From: Yponomeuta sedellus
Taxonomy: Eukaryota > Arthropoda > Insecta > Lepidoptera > Yponomeutidae
Assembly (NCBI GenBank): GCA_934045075.1
Contig: OW203723.1
Location: forward strand, 26,315,615-26,379,614
DNA: 64,000 bases
Direction of reading: 5' to 3'
Position 1 is the first letter of the stretch. Every line of letters begins with the position of its first letter. Both the position numbers and the translations under genes were made by a program. The notes under the pieces are model-generated. The model was not told where the DNA came from and made no database searches. It saw nothing but the letters and a program-made list of their open reading frames with translations. Positions 21,483 through 32,142 of the stretch are shown here, piece after piece.

Positions 21483-23055
21483 ATTAATTTCCCAAATGAC
21501 AGTTTTACTTTTTTGAACGTCACAGCACAGATTACATAAAATTCCCAGATTACAATGTTTTTTTTTCCTATTAGGTACTCGAAGCATTTTGAACGGATGT
21601 TGGCGCGACTGCAACACCGGAAGTCAATTGACAAAAAAGGAGCGTATTTTTAAAAGTTTCTATTTATTTTTATATCGCAAACGGCGCAAACGTGGAAGAA
21701 AAGATGGCGGGACGACTTCACGACCTTTTTGCCGGGCTGGCAAAAAGCGTTCGGGAAGTCATTTGCCCAGCAGTGGGACACAATCGTAGTTACTTACTTA
21801 AACAAAATGTCTTCCACGAGGTGAACATTTTGTTTATGTGCCGCGAGAGCCGCTTCCCAATATAGGTAATAACATGGAGGTCAGTTTGTGTATCCATCGT
21901 AACGAGACAGCCTTTGATTTCTTGCGTTCACAGTCGGATTCTGCGAAAACCTCAACTTTTACTTTTTTAGGGTTCCCTACCTGTAAAGGAAAAATGGAAA
22001 CCTTAAGAATCACTTTGTTATCCGCATCGGTAACGCGTCAGGGTATCGTTTTAAAATTAAAACCGTATTATCAGGTCGACAGTCCCTTGAGGTTGTGAAA
22101 ATATCTATCTTCTAAGTTAACGCAAAAAATACGGCCGATGCCATATATTTAAAAAAAACCTATATTTCGATACTCAAGAGAATCAAAATTTACTTCTTTA
22201 CTTCCCTTTGACCCAGAACTATGAAAGGCAAGTAATATCGTCTTATACTACTTATACAGGAAATAATCTGAAATCTGTATAATATGCAAGTTGATTCAGT
22301 TAAAATCAAATAATGTGTAGTACTTACGAAAGTTTTAGTTTCAAAATATGTATACATTTGCAATTAAATTATAAAAATATTAGTCTTTGAAGTTCGGGAA
22401 ATTTTATAATATGTACCCTTTCTACAAATTTGTACTGAACCCTCGGTGAGCGAGTTGGATTCGCGCTTGGCCGGTCTTTTTGCTTGCAAGGTGTTTTTAT
22501 TCGTAATTTCAATTTCCAAGGTAAGGTGAATTCCTGGCCAATTACCGTGTAGAACATATTAAACTTTACATGCTTGCACTCTAGTCCTGCTTGTTTTGGG
22601 CGACTTTGCTATACTTACTGTACACAGGTAGACAGCCAGTCAACTTTTGTATAACAGAATTAATTAACTCAACAATAATTAATTCTCTCTCTGTCTCTGA
22701 CAATTCTCTGATAATTGCCTCTCGCTCATGCAAAATTACTGTTTACATGTTGTACTTAGACCTCAATTAAGGCTTAAAATCAAAATCTTTGCACTTTACC
22801 AATTCATTCTGTTTAGTTTAATTTCATAAAATTAATGTAAAATGTAAAGGTTTTGATTTAAAATGTGTGTAGGTATTTCAATAAAAAGACGTATCAAGTT
22901 TGTTTACATTTTTATGTTAACTTCATTTCAAGAGTGACTTTGAGGAATTGTGTTACCTAAGTATTATAAATTATGGGTACCGTGAATTTTCTAAGAACTT
23001 TGTCTCTTTTTGTTAAATTCAATCAGCGGAAAGACCCTGAGCGGAGCACCGATAA
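21483..23055. other. AT-rich DNA, no gene recognised
   Basis: No frame with motif support. It holds a probable dispersed repeat (21964-22050). The rest is low-complexity AT-rich sequence. Confidence 0.5.
21964..22050 (+). repeat. Probable dispersed lepidopteran repeat fragment
   Basis: TTTTAGGGTTCCCTACCTG followed by AAAGGAAAAATGGAAACC and ATCACTTTGTTATCCG resembles a repeat that is very common in lepidopteran genomes (GGGTTCCGTACC type). The identification is from memory and the copy is diverged. Confidence 0.45.
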
Positions 23056-23516
23056 GGCTCGAGGCTCTAGGTTTTTATTACAAAGCCAGGGTATTTTAAC
23101 ACAGGATTACTCCAACATGTCAACTAACTCCATACCAAATTTTATTAAAATCACTCCAGCTGTTTAGACGTGAAGAAGTAAGAAACATACACTCACAAAC
23201 TCGCACTTATAATATTAATGTGAATGAATGATAGTGTGGTATGAAACATGGTCCAATAAGAGCTTCTAATTTCATCCACCTTCCAAGTGTTTTTATGTTT
23301 GACCTTAAAACCTTATAAACATAACAAGAAAATATTGCGAGTCCAGTTCAATATTCCTGCTGGTTTTAATGAGGAAGAAATTCTACACCGCTCCGCTACC
23401 ACCGCGGCTAGTCTTAATAGTAATGGCTTGAAAGGCTCGAGTCCCTTCATCACTACCTATGTAGGATCTTTAGGTAGTCTGTGGATATACATTAGGAACG
23501 TAGAGGAAGTGTTAGG
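23056..23516 (+). repeat. 455-bp repeat, copy 2, cut by telomere repeats
   Basis: Same as 18705-19160 with few substitutions and an extra CGTAGAGGAA near the end. At GTGTTAGG the copy switches to TTAGG repeats. Confidence 0.85.
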
Positions 23517-23526
23517 TTAGGTTAGG
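23511..23526 (+). repeat. Telomeric TTAGG x3
   Basis: Three units begin at a TTAGG that is already present in the unbroken repeat copy at 19149-19153. Confidence 0.95.
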
Positions 23527-23937
23527 TTTTTTTTTTTTTATAAATGATGGTACTGCCACTATCAATAATGTGGCAACTTTTATTCTATTGTACAGTCACT
23601 TTAGTTGGACGTGTTAGTTTGCTATATCTATTCGTATAGATGACGTTTTTTTTTATTAACATTACTTACTAAAAATCTGCTTAATCTACTCTTATCTAAT
23701 GGGTTTAATTCCACTGTGTCTACTTCTTTCTTACTTTCTGTCTTTTTTTTTTGTTTTTCCTTTCATTTCTTTTCTTCGTTTTCCTTTTCTTTATTTGTTT
23801 TTTTTTTTTTTTATTTATTTATTTATTTTTTATTTGTAGACATTATTATTATTATTATTTTTTTTTTTGTAATAACCCATTTACAACGTCAACGTCATTT
23901 GCCAACTAATACTTATCGTACCATCTATAAAAATTAT

Positions 23938-24047
23938 GATAAGAGTAATTATGATATAATTACTCTTATCGTAATTATGATAAATACGGAGCTGCCAGGG
24001 CCGATTGCGAGATGATGGCGTATCTCGCAATCGGCCCTGGCAGCTCC
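23938..24047. repeat. Two adjacent perfect palindromes at the element C junction
   Basis: Arms 23938-23952 and 23956-23970 (15 bp, 3-bp spacer) and arms 23988-24013 and 24022-24047 (26 bp, 8-bp spacer) are perfect. The 26-bp arm copies the ORF2 segment next to it in reverse and replaces the normal ORF2 end seen in D near 28563. Confidence 0.9.
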
Positions 24048-25110
24048 GAAACGGGGACACTCCTCCAGCAGGTGCTCCAGCGTTTCGGGAGTCTCGTCAT
24101 CACAGATGCAGGACGGACTCCCCGCGAGCTTGAACCTGTGGAGGTACGCTCGAAAGCCGCCGTGCCCCGTAAGGAGCTGTGCCTTGGCATTGCACATAGT
24201 GAGTTTGCCAAGGACTTTGTGGGCCGATGCGACGTCCGGGAAGAACAGCGAGGTGACGCGGCCTGTGGCAGATTCGCTGTAGCGAGCCTGCCACTTTGCC
24301 ACTGTCTCCCGTTTCACCTGCAGTTTTGCGTGTGAGACGGGATACAGGTCATAGGCTGCCGCGTCTTTGCGGGACAACGCCGCCCTCTTGGCCAACTCAT
24401 CCGCGCGTTCGTCGCCGGGGATCCCGACGTGGGCCTTGATCCAGTAAAACCGGATCAGGCCCCCGTTTTGTTGGATGTCCGCCAGCTGGCCGTGAATCTT
24501 CACGGCCAGCGGGTGTGTGGGCGAGGTACTCCTGAGCAACTCCAGAGCGGATCTGGAGTCGCTCAGGACACTCGCCCTGATGGGAGCGGGACCCTCGGCA
24601 ACGAGGTCAAGAGCCTTAGCGATCGCCACCATCTCCGCTTGGAAGACGGAGGCGAATCCCTCCAGCCTGAACCCCCTGGTGAGGACCTCAGCGCCGCTCT
24701 TCCACAGTGTGACCGCTCCCCCCACCTTGCCCTCGATCTTGCTGCCGTCCGTGTAGGCCCCCCTGGGCCAGTCGTCGGGCACCTTATCGAGCTCCTCCAC
24801 GCTGGCCACCTCCTCGAACTCCACCGGAGTCCTCAGAGCGGGGTGTGCCAGCGTGAACGGGCTGCATCGGTGCTCGACTTCCCGGCCCGGGAGCGGGGCG
24901 AAGGGCCTCCCCCTCTTCAGCTCGTAAAGTTGAAGGGCCTCCTCGGCCCTTAGGTCGAGGGGGAGGATCCTCGCCAGGAGGACGGCAGATGTGAGGGAGG
25001 TGGTGCGATGGGCCTTCGCAATGCGGATCGCGAAGGCCCTGGTCACCCTGTCGAGCACGGCCCTGGGGCCCGCACGTTGCGCGACAGGCGCCCAGACGTT
25101 GGCCGCATAG
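24022..25110 (-). pseudogene. TRAS-type ORF2 C-terminal fragment with RNase H
   Basis: An open frame from LDRVTRAFAIR (end of RT) through RNase H: AYTDGSKIEGKVGGAV, FQAEMVAIAKAL, VLSDSRSALELL and KAHVGIPGDERADELAKR carry the acidic residues. Then comes the terminal Cys-rich motif (CICDDETPETLEHLLEECP). The true C terminus is replaced by palindromic junction sequence. RT catalytic motifs and endonuclease are absent through 5' truncation. Very close to element D, so the same family. Confidence 0.8.
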
Positions 25111-25114
25111 AGGA

Positions 25115-25120
25115 GTTAGG
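25115..25120 (+). repeat. Telomeric GTTAGG
   Basis: One unit between element C and the poly(T) of A2. Confidence 0.8.
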
Positions 25121-25138
25121 TTTTTTTTTTTTTGGTAA

Positions 25139-25247
25139 CGCGGGGGAATGCATTTACGCACTTCACCACTCTGCTGTCAGGGGACAACAGAGCGGCTTCG
25201 TGTGGGACTCCCAGCCCGAGGGCTGGACTACCCACTAAACCCCCGCG
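25139..25247 (-). other. Four-helix 3'-terminal RNA fold, family A
   Basis: Minus strand: P1 CGCGGGGG/CCCCCGCG, then TTTAG, P2 GTGGG/CCCAC containing CCAGCC/GGCTGG, P3 CTCTG(T)TGTC/GACA(G)CAGAG with loop CCCT, P4 AGTGC/GCATT, P1', then TTACC and poly(A). It is the same order as in the oppositely oriented SART-type families. Confidence 0.75.
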
Positions 25248-25597
25248 GTGATCCTCCTCTCCTCTACCGGGTCGCGGGGTAGGCCAAAGGTTAAATCACC
25301 GCGACCCGGCAAGAGGTCGCCCCTCCACGTGAGGGGCTCGACTAGTGGGGGAGCCAAAGTGGCTCCCCAGCGGCGCCCCCTGCCCCATCACTACGACGGG
25401 GCAAGGAAACGCCGCGTCTCCTCGGGGGGGCCATAAAGGCCCCCATACGCTCCAATGCGCCGCCCCCCCACATCACACTGCTAAAACAATGGGACTAGAG
25501 GGGGCGGCGCATCGCTGCGAGGCCCGTCGCGTCGCTCACCAGCGCTTCTCTGAGAACAGAGAAGGTGGAGAGCGAGCGCGCGGGCCCTCTCTGTGCC

Positions 25598-25632
25598 GGA
25601 AGGCACCCCCGGATCACGCAGGGGCGCCTTCC
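25598..25632 (-). other. GCGTGWTCCG-loop hairpin in family A
   Basis: On the minus strand GGAAGGCGCCCC pairs with GGGGTGCCTTCC (12 bp with one G-U) around loop TGCGTGATCCG. Equivalent hairpins lie in S1 (34217-34251), H (44327-44364) and E (46708-46741). Confidence 0.75.
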
Positions 25633-25953
25633 GGCCCGCCGTGTTAGAGGCGGAGAGTCCCCTGACCCCCCGCCCACGGCACTGATCCGACTGGTACGAG
25701 GCGCCCGGAGGCGCCCCCCCCAGCCGGACCTCCTCCTCTTGGTCGCCCGGGTCCCACCCCACGGCGTGAAGCAGGGCCCAAGCGACTAAACGGTCGCGGT
25801 GCTGCCCATACAGCACCGCCACCTACTGACCGCTCAACTCGCAAGCGAGGAGCGGTCCCTCCGCGGTTGCTCTTTGTTTCACCGTGGTCCCGCAACCACG
25901 GCTACTAAAGCCCCCTCGCCACGACAAGGCGGCAACCGTCGAGGGGGGGGAGG

Positions 25954-26790
25954 TTTTTTTTTTTTTTTTGGTAACGCGGGGGAATGCATTTACGCACTTC
26001 ACCACTCTGCTGTCAGGGGACAACAGAGCGGCTTCGTGTGGGACTCCCAGCCCGAGGGCTGGACTACCCACTAAACCCCCGCGGTGATCCTCCTCTCCTC
26101 TACCGGGTCGCGGGGTAGGCCAAAGGTTAAGTCACCGCGACCCGGCAAGAGGTCGCCCCTCCACGTGAGAGGCTCGACTGGTGGGGGAGCCAAAGTGGCT
26201 TCCCAGCGGCGCCCCGTGCCCCATCGCTACGACGGGGCAAGGAAACGCCGCGTCTCCTCGGGGGGGCCATAAAGGCCCCCATACGCTCCAATGCGCCGCC
26301 CCCCCACATCACATTGCTAAAACAATGGGACTAGAGGGGGCGGCGCATCGCTGCGAGGCCCGTCGCGTCGCTCACCAGCGCTTCTCTGAGAACAGAGAAG
26401 GTGGAGAGCGAGCGCGCGGGCCCTCTCTGTGCCGGAAGGCACCCCCGGATCACGCAGGGGCGCCTTCCGGCCCGCCGTGTTAGAGGCGGAGAGTCCCCTG
26501 ACCCCCCGCCCACGGCACTGATCCGACTGGTACGAGGCGCCCGGAGGCGCCCCCCCCAGCCGGACCTCCTCCTCTTGGTCGCCCGGGTCCCACCCCACGG
26601 CGTGAAGCAGGGCCCAAGCGACGGTCGCGGTGCTGCCCATACAGCACCGCCACCTACTGACCGCTCAACTCGCAAGCGAGGAGCGGTCCCTCCGCGGTTG
26701 CTCTTGGTTTCACCGTGGCGGTCCTGAACCACGGCTACTTAGCCCCCTCGCCACGACAAGGCGGCAACCGTCGAGGGGGAGGGGGGGGAG
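25954..26790 (-). mobile_element. Family A unit A3 (short form), head-to-tail with A2
   Basis: Poly(T) 25954-25969 directly follows the 5' end of A2 with only AGG between. The flanks GGGGGGAGG on both sides look like a target-site duplication created when A3 entered the junction of A2 and the telomere. Body nearly identical to A2. Confidence 0.8.
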
Positions 26791-26806
26791 GTTAGGTTAG
26801 GTTAGG
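26791..26806 (+). repeat. Telomeric TTAGG x3
   Basis: About three units between A3 and A4. Confidence 0.9.
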
Positions 26807-27130
26807 TTTTTTTTTTTTTTTTGGTAACGCGGGGGAATGCATTTACGCACTTCACCACTCTGCTGTCAGGGGACAACAGAGCGGCTTCGTGTGGGACTCC
26901 CAGCCCGAGGGCTGGACTACCCACTAAACCCCCACGGAGCTCCCCTCTTACCTCCTCCGCCCAGTCCGCTCCCGACTTGGTGTTGGCGCTCCCCGCCACT
27001 CCGCTGATCTCCTTGCTGAGGCTATCGCAGCGCTCCGTGAGCGCCTCCATCCCTTTAGTGAGGGATAGAAGCGCCCCCGGAGCCAGCGCCGCCTCCTTGT
27101 CCCGCAGCTCTCCCATGACGTCGAACGAGA
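26807..27130 (-). mobile_element. Unit A4: family A tail fused to an ORF1 fragment
   Basis: Poly(T) 26807-26822 and the family A 3' end up to the P1 helix (26936), then a switch into coding sequence of an ORF1 type not otherwise present here. It is an internally deleted derivative of an autonomous element with the family A tail. Confidence 0.7.
26937..27116 (-). pseudogene. ORF1 fragment in A4
   Basis: The minus-strand peptide starts MGELRDKEAALAPG and continues LTKGMEALTERCDSLSKEI, a helix-rich, possibly coiled segment of a gag-like ORF1. It then reads into the 3' UTR, so no zinc knuckles remain. The frame also extends upstream of the Met to the TTAGG tract, consistent with 5' truncation. 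Confidence 0.5.
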
Positions 27131-27152
27131 GGTTAGGTTAGGTTAGGTTAGG
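27131..27152 (+). repeat. Telomeric TTAGG x4
   Basis: Four units between A4 and A5. Confidence 0.95.
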
Positions 27153-28190
27153 TTTTTTTTTTTGGTAACGCGGGGGAATGCATTTACGCACTTCACCACT
27201 CTGCTGTCAGGGGACAACAGAGCGGCTTCGTGTGGGACTCCCAGCCCGAGGGCTGGACTACCCACTAAACCCCCGCGGTGATCCTCCTCTCCTCTACCGG
27301 GTCGCGGGGTAGGCCAAAGGTTAAATCACCGCGACCCGGCAAGAGGTCGCCCCACTGGAGGGGCTCGACTGGTGGGGGAGCCAGAGTGGTTCCCCAGCGG
27401 CGCCCCCTGCCCCATCGCTACGACGGAGCAAGGGAACGCCGCGTCTCCTCAGGGGGGCCATATAGGCCCCCATACGCTCCAATGCGCCGTCCCCCCCCAT
27501 CCCATTGCTCAAACAATGGGACTAGAGGGGGCGGCGCATTGCTGCGAGGCCCGTCGCGTCGCTCACCAGCGCTTCTCTGATGAAGCAGAGAAGGTGGAGA
27601 GCGAGCGCGCGGGCCCTCTCTGTGCTGTAAGGCACCCCCGGATCACGCAGGGGCGCCTTCCGGCCCGCCGTGTTAGAGGCGGAGAGTCCCCTGACCCTCC
27701 GCCCACGGCCCTGGTCCGACTGGTACGAGGCGCACAAGGCGCCCCCCCAGCCGGACCTCCTCCTCTTGGTCGCCCGGGTCCCGCTCCACAGTGTGAAACA
27801 GGGCCCAGGCGACTAAACGGTCGCAGGGGATAGGGAGAGAGGCGCACCGCAATACCAGCACTCCTCTTCCCCTGCGACCCCACCGCGTCCGCCATCAATC
27901 GGTGGCGGCCCCGGTAAGGCCGCGGCAGGCAGGGAGAGCGGCGCACCGTAATACCGGCACTCCTCTCCCGCCGCGGCCTCCTCCCTTCGGCTGCGATGCC
28001 GCCCATACGACATCGCAGCCCGCCTCAGTGGCGGTGCTGCCCATACAGCACCGCCACCTACTGACCGCTCAACTCGCGAGCGAGGAGCGGTCCCTCCTGG
28101 GTTGCTCTTAGTTTCACCGTGGCGGTCCTGAACCACGGCTACTTAGCCCCCTCGCCACGACAAGGCGGCAACCGTCGAGGGGGGGGGGAA
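27153..28190 (-). mobile_element. Family A unit A5 (long form)
   Basis: Poly(T) 27153-27163; full family A ends. It carries the duplicated domain at about 27820-27995: two hairpins with the same internal GGGAGAGNGGCGCACCG segment but different closing stems (GGTCGCAGGGG/CCCCTGCGACC is characteristic of the first in sister copies). Confidence 0.8.
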
Positions 28191-28203
28191 GGTTAGGTTA
28201 GGG
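28191..28203 (+). repeat. Telomeric GGTTAGGTTAGGG
   Basis: Two units between A5 and the poly(T) of D. Confidence 0.9.
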
Positions 28204-28432
28204 TTTTTTTTTTTTTTTGGTCTAGGTAACTGCCACCATTCACTACGTGGCAACCTTTAAGTCAAAATTGGATAAAATGGAAGATATATTACTCCGTCTA
28301 CTCCGTCTACTCCGACGAGTAGTCACAAGCAAGGCACCGGGGTACAAAACAATGGTACTTAAAATTAAGATTATTATAAAATATTATAAAAAGTCAACTC
28401 AATAAAAACAGTAACCATCTAGCTCGCCCGGG

Positions 28433-31400
28433 CTAAAACCGGCCCCCATTCGCCCTTGAGGCCGCGCGCACGACCCCCAAGGCGAAGGCAAGGAAGGCTT
28501 CTCGACTATCGGAGTCAGCCATAAAGGCGGCGAACGCCTCGCACCTCACCGCTCTTCCCAGGCGTATCTCGCAATCGGCCCTTGCAGCTCCGAAACGGGG
28601 ACACTCCTCCAGCAGGTGCTCCAGCGTTTCGGGAGTCACGTCATCGCAAATGCATGACGGACTCCCCGCGAGCTTAAACCTGTGGAGGTACGCTCGAAAG
28701 CCGCCGTGCCCCGTAAGGAGCTGCGCCTTGGCATTGCACATCGTGAATTTGCCAAGGACTTTGTGGGCCGATGCGACGTCCGGGAAGAACAGCGAGGTGA
28801 CGCGGCCTGTGGCAGATTCGCTGTAGCGAGCCTGCCACTTTGCCACTGTCTCCCGTCTCACCTGCAGTTTTGCGTGTGAGACGGGATACAGGTCGTAGGC
28901 TGCCGCGTCCTTGCGAGACAACGCCGCCCTCTTGGCCAACTCATCCGCGCGTTCGTTGCCGGGGATCCCGACGTGGGCCTTGATCCAGTAGAACTGGATC
29001 AGGCCCCCGTTTCGTTGGATGTCCGCCAGCTGGCCGTGAATCTTCACGGCCAGCGGGTGTGTGGGCGAGGTGCTCCTGAGCAACTCCAGAGCGGATCTGG
29101 AGTCGCTCAGGACACTCGCCCTGATGGGAGCGGGACCCCCGGCAACGAGGTCGAGAGCCTTAGAGATCGCCACCATCTCCGCTTGGAAGACGGAGGCGAA
29201 TCCCTCCAGCCTGAACCCCCTGGTGCGGACCTCAGCGCCGCTCCTCCACAGTGTGACCGCTCCCCCCACCTTGCCATCGATCTTACTGCCGTCCGTGTAG
29301 GCCCTGGGCCAGTCGTCGGGCACCTTACTGAGCTCCTCCACGCTGGCCACCTCCTCAAACTCCACCGGAGTTCTAAGAGCGGGGTGTGCCAGCGTGAACG
29401 GGCTGCATCGGTGCTCGACTTCCCGGCCCGGGAGCGGGGCGAAGGGCCTCCCCCTCTTCAGCTCATAAAGTTGAAGGGCCTCCTCGGCCCTTAGGTCGAG
29501 GGGGAGGATCCTCGCCAGGAGGACGGCAGCAGTGAGGGAGGTGGTGCGATGGGCCTTAGCGATGCGGATCGCGAAGGCCCTGGTCACCCTGTCGAGCACG
29601 GCCCTGGGGCCCGCACGTTGCGCGACAGGCGCCCAGACGTTGGCCGCATAGAGGATGGTAGGCTCGATGACGGTAGTGTAGAGCAGCCGGACGATATCGG
29701 CATTTAAGCCCCAAGTCGCCCTGGCCGCTCTAGACACCATCTGGAACCTAGCCATAGCTTTGCCGCAGACCCTGTTGAGGTGGCTAAGAAAATTGAGGTT
29801 CTTGTCGATCGTCAGACCCAGTACGGTGATCTCATCCGAGAACGCGATGTCTTCCCCCCCAAGACTCAGTTTGGGCGGGATTACATCGCGCTTCTTGGTT
29901 TCCAGCGCGGCGTTGAGGATCCCCTCAAGCTCACCCGCAGTCTGCGCCGCGGCGATAATCAAAATATCGTCCGCGAACGCCTGCAGGTGAGCTCTCAGGT
30001 CCTCGCCGCGCCGGAGCAAAGGGTCGAGTAGCAGGTTCCACAGCAGGGGACCGCACGTCGAGCCTTGGATGCAACCTTTCGAAGTAGGTCTGTCTACTTG
30101 TGCTCCAGCGTACCTGACTGTGACCTGTCTTTCGCTCAGGTAGCTGCACAGAAGTTGGTAGACAGACTGGTCGCATCCAGTGGCCAGGATCTGGTGTTTT
30201 ATTCCGGGCCACCACGCATTGTCGAAGGCCCCCTCGATATCGAGGGAGACTACTCCGACAATGCGTTTCTGCCCGACGTGATCTCTGATGAGCTGGACAG
30301 CATCATACAAGGCATCCTCCGTGCTGCGCTGCGGCATAAAACCATATTGGCGCGGGCTCAGTCCTCCGCCCAACCCGAGCTGCCAGAGCAGCCTCCCGGC
30401 CATCATCTTCTCCAGGATCTTCCCCAGGACGGACAGGAGCCCAATTGGCCTGTATGACTTAGGCCGCGTGTAGTCATCTCTGCTGGGCTTAGGCAGGATT
30501 TTGACTACAGCGGCCTTCCAATCCTTGGGGAAGTAACCTAGAGAGAGGCAGGCGTTCATCAGGGCAACAAATACATCATTTCTTGCCCTGATGGCCGCAC
30601 TGCAGATGTCGGCCGTGAGGCCGTCCCCCCCGGGCGCCTTTTTAGGGTGGATGCCCTTTAAGACGCCCGAGAGCTCGTGCTGGGAGAAGGGAATAAACTC
30701 CCGCGGCTTGGCACTGGCTTCATCCTCCATGCGGGCAACTGCCTGCCTGACGCGGGCATGAGTATAAGACTCGGACTGAAGATCGTCAGCTGGGTAGAAT
30801 GTATCAGCAATGAGAGCTGTGGAACCCTCGGCATCCAGGGTGCGTCCATCCGCGCCGCTGAGGAGGGTGTCCTCCTTCCGACGAGCGGCGCATCTTAGCA
30901 CCTATAGATGCCGTCCCACACGCTCTCATGCTCCTGCTTTGTGCAGAATTCCACCCAGCTGGCGGTCTTGGCCGCCTCTATGGCGGCCTTGTAGTCCTCC
31001 TTGGCCACCAGATACTCCTCAACTACCCTATCCCTTCTGCGGCGATTCGCGTGCCGGATTCGACCCCTCAACGTGATGAGGTTGCGCTTCTTGGCCTGCA
31101 ACTCAGGGCTCCACCAAATCACCTGTTTGGGTGCCTTTGGTGGAGCCAGAAGTTGGATCGAATCCTCGCACGCACCGTGAATCGCCCCAGTGACCTTCCA
31201 ATGGCCTCCTCAAGACCGCGGGGCGTCTCGATAGCCTCGATTTCGTCGACCGTCCAGTCTCCTAGGCGGTCGACGAACGAGGTCCGAAAAAGGTCCCAGT
31301 CGGCCTTCCCGGCGTGGTAACGCCTGGTGGATCCGCTGGGTCTGGCTGGCTCCGTCTCGGGCCCCACCCCCACCTCGAACGTGATCGCCCGATGGTCCGG

Positions 31401-32132
31401 GGCGGAGGGGATGAGGTCCGGACGGACCCTCCAGTCGCTCACTCGATGGAAGAGCGCCGACGTGGCGAGGGTTACGTCCACGATACTAGTGAACAGCTTA
31501 TCCCCCCGCCAGATGTAGAACGTCGGCGCCCTTCCCTCGTTGAGGACCTGCAGATCCACCTGGGCTGCGAACTCGGAGAACAGGGTGCCCCTCTGGTCCT
31601 CGCGCTCGCAGCCCCACCAAAGGCTTTTGGCGTTAATGTCCCCGCCGAGAAGGACCGCGCTGGTGCCCATGCGGTCCATGAAGGCCTGGATGTCGCGGAG
31701 ATAGGGGCTGAGGTCTTGGTCTCCCTCGAGGTACACCGAGACCAGGCCGATCTTCTGCCGTTCCCACTCCACCACCACAGCCACGACGTTCTCCGTGACT
31801 GTGGTGGCGTCCTGGACGACAGAGAGGGCCGGGTTGATGACTAGGATAGCGGACTTGACAGGTTTAGCCCCGGTAGCCATCTTTTGTATACAAGTATACC
31901 GGGTGTCCACTCGGCCCACCGACCCAGTATAAGGTTCCTGGATCAGTACGGCCGAGTAGCCACCCTCGATGGCCACCTGGACGACCTCGTGGAACGCGGC
32001 GCGGCAACGACCTATGTTGACTTGCAACACCCGTATTGTGCCCCGCCGCGCTCCCCGCAGCCGCCCCGCAGCCTCCCGGCCATCGTCAGCCACCCCGCCA
32101 CCCGGTGCGCCCCGAGGCCGTGGGGGGGCCAA
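28433..32132 (-). pseudogene. TRAS-type ORF2: endonuclease, RT, RNase H; two frameshifts
   Basis: The N-terminal piece (32132-31119) has LQVNIGRCRAAFHEV, LIQEPYTG, LLGGDINAKS, SIVDVTLATS and APDHRAITFEV, an APE-type endonuclease with the usual SDH changed to PDH. A 1-bp loss near 31140 and another near 30897 break the frame between endonuclease and RT. RT shows SLDIEGAFDNAWW, GCIQGSTCGPLLWN and FADDILI. RNase H has AYTDGSKIDGK, FQAEMVAISKAL, LSDSRSALELL and KAHVGIPGNERADELAK. The Cys motif CICDDVTPETLEHLLEECP precedes the C terminus. TRAS enzymes nick the telomeric repeat; this copy is disabled, or carries sequencing indels. Confidence 0.85.
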
Positions 32133-32142
32133 GGTGCCCGCA

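Larger units (their letters stand above)
23527..25110 (-). mobile_element. Element C, 5'-truncated TRAS-type with RNase H
   Basis: Poly(T) 23527-23539, then a 3' UTR hairpin (TGCCAC/GTGGCA) like that of element D, AT-rich DNA, a palindromic junction (23938-24047), and the C-terminal ORF2 closely matching D. The 5' truncation at about 25110 joins directly to TTAGG and A2. Confidence 0.75.
25121..25950 (-). mobile_element. Family A unit A2 (short form)
   Basis: Poly(T) 25121-25133; standard family A 3' end and the CCCCCTCGACGG 5' end. It lacks the roughly 190-bp duplicated hairpin domain of the long form. The minus-strand core (25500-25790) aligns with the plus-strand core of family S. Confidence 0.8.

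Noticed and set aside
21838..22098. 86-codon frame
   Set aside because: Overlaps a dispersed non-coding repeat and lacks splice or motif evidence.
25345..25647. Recurring frame of about 100 codons in many family A units (starts MGEPKWLPSG)
   Set aside because: It recurs because the units are copies. Non-triplet indels between copies break the frame, and RNA pairing explains the conservation better.
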